Part shown: in pieces, positions 28,701-32,051 of the stretch
Numbering within the stretch: the stretch's first letter is position 1
Layout of the letters: each line of letters starts with the position of its first letter
Assembly (NCBI GenBank): GCA_937871705.1
Contig: CALMOO010000657.1
Span: 73,336-105,386 of the forward strand
Direction of reading: 5' to 3'
Origin: an uncultured Hymenobacter sp.
Lineage (GTDB): Bacteria > Bacteroidota > Bacteroidia > Cytophagales > Hymenobacteraceae
DNA length: 32,051 nt
The notes under the pieces: generated by a model
What the model saw: the letters and a program-made list of their open reading frames with translations, nothing else
Databases searched by the model: none
Told to the model about the DNA's origin: nothing
Made by a program: the position numbers and the translations under genes

Positions 28701-28795
28701 CTGTCGGTCACGACGCCCTGCACCGTTCGTTGCTGCGCAAACGCTAGGGAGGTACTGCACACGAGCACCACCACGGTCTGTAAAGGGATTTTCAT
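25736..28795 (-). CDS. SusC/RagA family TonB-linked outer membrane protein
   Basis: 1019 aa; carboxypeptidase-like domain, VVIGYGTARKSDLTGAV, LKDASATAIYGSRGANGVVVITTKHG, C-terminal barrel ending YRLGVNVNF. Confidence 0.98.
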   Translation of the reverse strand: MKIPLQTVVVLVCSTSLAFAQQRTVQGVVTDSKGEPLPGATILVKGTTTGATADATGSFQLALPSGATTLVVSSVGSRSQEVAIGNQTSLRIGLEANEQALNDVVVIGYGTARKSDLTGAVASVTGAQLTQVATPDPVQALQGRVAGVDVTSNSGQPGSGTRIRVRGVGTINNSDPLYVVDGFLTSDISFLLPENIESTEILKDASATAIYGSRGANGVVVITTKHGKTGKPQFNLSSYVGFQQIRKKLDLTNAAQYATLVTEAYTNEGATLPADLGAQLPNAIATNAQGTNWQDLVSQRGIIESYNLSVSGGNEQNRYLVSGAYFQQDGIVKNSGLKKYIVRLNDDLVLTNHVKAGLSATFTHSQLLANSGGGNPLFNSSITASPLSSPYNADGSYAYDQITSFTPNLARVIDEQQYNKTNTNDLFTNAYVDISIFKGLSFRSNFGVRYTNSNPRIYLPQYYLGANDQRSISSLQDTRTQTLGYVWSNFLNYNLDLGDNSSFSATLGQEAQETTYNGTQITAYDVPIDPNLQYVTAARNSVPSIGQLLPSDNSLLSYFARANYSYKDRYLLTGTVRLDQTSKFLPAVRRGVFPSVGAAWRISNEDFLKSVSAISLLKLRASYGGVGNQNAAPSYGFASVALNQQNYVFNNTLTPGLAVAQLNNPNLKWETAITTDFGLDLDLLESKLSFTADYFERRTKDMIALLPVPDYVGQGPSSANVASLRNRGLELALTYRNTVGKLGYSANVNFTAINNRITSLGGATPIASGNVLSAFGNTTLTDVGHEVAYFYGLQAQGVFHSQADIDAYKNAAGTLVQPNAKPGDVKYQDVNGDGKIDPTDRTYLGSGTPSFSYGASLNLTYSSFDFQILLYGVQGAEAVNAPSFNLLKSSAIGSSWSNFYASRLDRWTPSNPNSDQPRMTSAKTDNDLFSSRYVENSSYLRARNMQLGYTLPTTFLSKYQVASLRVYVSVDNLFTITKYTGLDPEISASGYYNNPLAYGVDFGNYPQPRTYRLGVNVNF

Positions 28796-29089
28796 GAGGG
28801 TGGGATTTATTGAAGAAGTATGAAGACAAAAGTCCTAGCTAACCCTGCGTTCATTCTAATGGTATTTTGGCGTTTGTTATTCATAATTGTTCACCCACCT
28901 GGGGCTGCACCTGGCCAAAATTGTCTTTTCCAGCTGTTTGTTAGGTACCTAAGCTGGCATCACCCTGTCGTGCTAGTGATACTTTTATAACCTAGTCTTG
29001 CTCATTTGGCCCTGATGGTCTGGCAGAGTAAGCGCGACCTGACCACCAAGATGCTGGCCGCTCCACGGCTAGGCAGTGGTATTTCGCCT

Positions 29090-29123
29090 AGAAAGGCTGC
29101 CAGCCTACGCCAGCAGCCTTTCT
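29090..29123 (-). terminator. Putative terminator hairpin downstream of the CBM-GH26 gene
   Basis: AGAAAGGCTGC-(12 nt)-GCAGCCTTTCT, perfect 11-bp stem, just after the stop codon at 29141-29143. Confidence 0.6.
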
Positions 29124-29140
29124 TGTACTAGCCAGTAGCC

Positions 29141-31300
29141 CTAGTTCACTAACACGCGCTGCACTAGCAAGGGCTGGCTGTTGGTGCGCACCAGCAGCTG
29201 GTAGACGCCGGGGGCCACTCCGGTTAAGGGCAGCTGCAGCTGGTTGGCGCCGGCCAATAGGGTTGTGCGCAGCCCGGCCACCCGTTGGCCTAGGCTGTTG
29301 AGCAGGGTCACATCGGCCTCGGCCGCAGCATTGGGCAGGGTAAGCTTGATGGTCAGGCTAGCCCCGCTGACGGGGTTGGGGTAGGCACTAAGGCTGGCGC
29401 TGGCGGCAGTGGCAGTACGGGTAGGCAGCGCATAAGCGTACCAATCGGCCAGCTCATCGCGGGTGATGATAACTTGGTCGTTGTACACGCGCCGAAGGTA
29501 AGCCGCGGGCTGGCTGCGCACGTAGCTGCCCTGCCACGAGTTAAACCACGACCATTGGGTGCCGTAAGCCCGGATTTTATCGGGATCGGGCGGGTTGCCG
29601 GTTTCCGAGAGCGTGATGAGCTTCTTCCCGCCGAAAAGCGTTTGCATATCCGCCCAGTTATTGCTCATGTTGGCCGTGGCGCTAGCGTACACGTCCTCGC
29701 CTGCTACGTCTACATAGGCATCGCCGGGGTAGTAGTCGAGCGATGGACTTTCGGTGGTCGAGTACACCCAAATCAGGTTGTGGAGTTGGTGGCGGGTAGT
29801 GAGGCGCATGTAGAGCAGCTGCCAGAGTTGCTTAAAAGCCGCCGGACCCTGGGCATTCCACCAGAAAAAATTGCCTGGGCTTTCGTGTAGCGGGCGCCAC
29901 AGCACCGGCACGCCGGCCGCCTGAAACTTCTTGAGCTGGGCCGCAATCAGGTCAATGTCTTGCAGCAGCAGGTGGTAGCGCATGGCCTGCGCCACCGTAT
30001 CGCCCAGCACGGTGGCAATGTTGAACGTTGTGTTTTTGGTGTAAAACGCCCCGCTAGGGTCTACCTGCCCCCCGGCCGTAGCCGTAATGTCGGCCGGCGA
30101 GCGCCAGTGCCAAATGAGACTAGCAATGCCGCGGCCGTTGCCGCGCTTAGCCCAGTCGAGGTAACGCTCGGTGGTGCCGCTGGGGGTGCCGTAGGCCGCC
30201 ACTGGCGCCGTCGAGTAGTCGTAGAGGTCCATGCTGGCAATAGCCGGCTCCTTGCCAGTAGTAGCCAGCACGTAGGACACCTCCGAGTTAGTTGTGCCCA
30301 TCTGGTCGTCTTGCTGCCCCGAAAGCGTCTTAGTGCCGTAGAGGTCTACCAGGTAGGCAAATAAGGACTCGGTGCTGGCCGAGGCCAGCGGGTCGCTGAG
30401 TTGCTTGGCGGGCTTGGCGGGTGGCGTCACGACTACAGGGGCTAGCTGCACGTAGTCGACGCCATAGTAGCCGTAGTTGCCACCAATAGTTATCGTATTC
30501 AGGCCCTGATACAGTAGATAATTGCCCGCATTCACCGAGCTAAAATCGCTGCCCGCAGTAGTACCCTGAAAAAAGCCGCTGTTTTGCTCGTCATTCACCT
30601 GCAGGTTGTACCCCTTCAAGCCGTAGGGAGAGGTGTAGCCGATGGTGAGCTTATAGAGCCCCGTAGTAGGCACGTCGAGGTTGAGCGTCACATTGTTGGC
30701 ATCGCTGTTAGTAAAGCCTGTGACGTAGCCGGTACCCGAAAAGCCGCTGGGCGAAGTCGCGACCGTGGTGCCGGCCAGCACGCCGTTTTCGGCCTCGGCC
30801 CGACCATTGACCAGCGGCGTAACCGGAATGACGGCCTGCGTTACTTCAATGTAATCGATTCCGTAGTTGCCCTGGTTAGCGCCGATTTTAATCTTGTGCG
30901 AACCGGCCGCCAACTGGTAGCGCCCCGCCGTCAGCGAGGCAAAGCCCGTGGCAGCAGTAAGCGACTTGGTGGCGGCAGCGCCATCGACTACTACCGTAGT
31001 ATTGCGGCTGCCTGCAGGTGAGGTGTAGCGCACCAGCAGGTCGTAGCGTCCGGACGTGGCAATGGGCACCGTAAACGTAATGCTGTCGGTTGGACTCGAA
31101 AAGTCGGCCAGGTAGCCCGTGCCCGAGTAGCCGGGCGTGGTAGTCACTACGCGAGGCCCACTGCTACTGGCATCTTCGGCCTCTAAGTGAATGGGAGTAG
31201 ATGCCTGTGCCCTTGCGCCGAAGGGGCCGAGCAGCATATTGCCGGCAACGAGCAAGCCGAGCCAGGCTAGCCGGTGGCTAAGCGTGTATAGATGAAACAT
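29141..31300 (-). CDS. Modular CBM(35/6-like)-CBM(35/6-like)-GH26 mannanase with T9SS type A sorting domain
   Basis: 719 aa; two beta-sandwich repeats (IHLEAEDASSSGPRV...GIDYIEV; GRAEAENGVLAG...GVDYVQL), GH26 motifs VPVLWRPLHESPGNFFWWN and KLITLSETGNP, C-terminal SLSAYPNPVSGASLTI...GVYQLLVRTNSQPLLVQRVLVN. Confidence 0.9.
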   Translation of the reverse strand: MFHLYTLSHRLAWLGLLVAGNMLLGPFGARAQASTPIHLEAEDASSSGPRVVTTTPGYSGTGYLADFSSPTDSITFTVPIATSGRYDLLVRYTSPAGSRNTTVVVDGAAATKSLTAATGFASLTAGRYQLAAGSHKIKIGANQGNYGIDYIEVTQAVIPVTPLVNGRAEAENGVLAGTTVATSPSGFSGTGYVTGFTNSDANNVTLNLDVPTTGLYKLTIGYTSPYGLKGYNLQVNDEQNSGFFQGTTAGSDFSSVNAGNYLLYQGLNTITIGGNYGYYGVDYVQLAPVVVTPPAKPAKQLSDPLASASTESLFAYLVDLYGTKTLSGQQDDQMGTTNSEVSYVLATTGKEPAIASMDLYDYSTAPVAAYGTPSGTTERYLDWAKRGNGRGIASLIWHWRSPADITATAGGQVDPSGAFYTKNTTFNIATVLGDTVAQAMRYHLLLQDIDLIAAQLKKFQAAGVPVLWRPLHESPGNFFWWNAQGPAAFKQLWQLLYMRLTTRHQLHNLIWVYSTTESPSLDYYPGDAYVDVAGEDVYASATANMSNNWADMQTLFGGKKLITLSETGNPPDPDKIRAYGTQWSWFNSWQGSYVRSQPAAYLRRVYNDQVIITRDELADWYAYALPTRTATAASASLSAYPNPVSGASLTIKLTLPNAAAEADVTLLNSLGQRVAGLRTTLLAGANQLQLPLTGVAPGVYQLLVRTNSQPLLVQRVLVN

Positions 31301-31666
31301 AGGTAGGGTGGAAATGGAACGTAATGGCTTCAGCGAGAAAGCCTTTTAGGGTAGTGCTTTCCGGTCATCCGGCGCCTGTTTACTAGGCGTAAAGATAAGA
31401 TTGTCAATTTCTTACCGTTAATACTAAACTAGCATTTTCTTGCACGCTACCAATACTAGGTCCTAGCGGGCGCTAGCCTGGCCAGCCTCATTAAGCGCGT
31501 CACTCGCTGCTAGGACGGGGAACCGGGGCTAGTTGGGCAAGTAGTTGCCCGAATCCTATCAGTCGGCTAAAACTTGCTTGGTAAATGCTAAAAATTGATT
31601 ACCCAGTTTTTTGAACGCGGATGAACCTTGCAGGGCAATAGTTTCCCACCTTCACCCCATTCTTCT

Positions 31667-32017
31667 ATGGTTACCTTTTCCCTGCCCGGTCGCCGGGCAT
31701 TCCTGCCCCTGCTTAGCCTCTTGGCCGGCAGCCTGCTAGCTAGCTGCGCCAGCCAAACTCCAGCTCCGGCCCCGCAAGCCACGGCGGCGGTCAGTACCAA
31801 CCTCACTGCTGGCCTCGGCAACGGTGTCAACCTGCAGCCCTCGTACTATAACGGCGGCAACCCCAACTTTGGCTGGTCGCTGATGAAGCAGCAAACCAAG
31901 ATTAAAACCGTGCGCATCGAGATTGAGCCGGGCTATGTGAGCCAAGCCAAAAGCTGGATTGCCCAGGCCAAAAGCAACGGCTACGCCGTCATTGCGACTT
32001 ATCATGAACTGTGTTAA
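31667..32017 (+). pseudogene. GH5-like lipoprotein N-terminal fragment, prematurely terminated near the window edge
   Basis: MVTFSLPGRRAFLPLLSLLAGSLLASCASQ lipoprotein signal; GLGNGVNLQPSYYNGGNPNFGWSLMKQQTKIKTVRIEIEPGYVSQAKSWIAQAKSNGYAVIATYHEL then C-stop; the catalytic domain is missing. Confidence 0.65.
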
Positions 32018-32051
32018 AAGTTAAGAGACTTGGGCCAGTTTCGAGCTAAAA

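Noticed and set aside
1-32051. CRISPR arrays, tRNA or rRNA genes
   Set aside because: No regularly spaced repeats, cloverleaf-like or rRNA-like sequence recognised on reading.

Overview
The window looks like Bacteroidota DNA; codon use and gene families suggest a Hymenobacter-like genome (inference). About 9-31.3 kb is a beta-mannan utilisation locus. Transcription unit A (minus strand) is GH5, GH26, sodium/solute symporter, GH130 phosphorylase, AGE-family disaccharide 2-epimerase, GH28-like. A divergent AraC regulator and a GH43-like gene lie on the plus strand. Unit B (minus strand) is SusC, SusD, GH28-like, GH26, beta-propeller glycosidase. A separate CBM-CBM-GH26 protein with a T9SS tail lies upstream of unit B. 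About 1-9 kb is a mosaic: the 5' part of another SusC, a decayed DUF6377-like regulator, a degenerate IS3-type fragment, a TetR/CocE hydrolase pair with a strong palindromic operator candidate, an IS3 OrfB remnant, an IS3-family element with readable terminal inverted repeats, and a decayed GH5-like gene. The right edge holds the 5' part of another GH5-like gene that stops abruptly. The most interesting signals are: (i) strong over-representation of the palindrome GCTAGC (about 47 by hand count against about 10 expected), concentrated in the PUL; (ii) in-frame TAG codons, several at likely Trp positions, in decayed genes; (iii) a perfect 18-bp inverted repeat with a 4-nt loop inside the epimerase CDS; (iv) GH28-like genes in both mannan transcription units; (v) palindromic operator candidates at the TetR and AraC genes. 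Family calls are from reading translated motifs; no searches were run.
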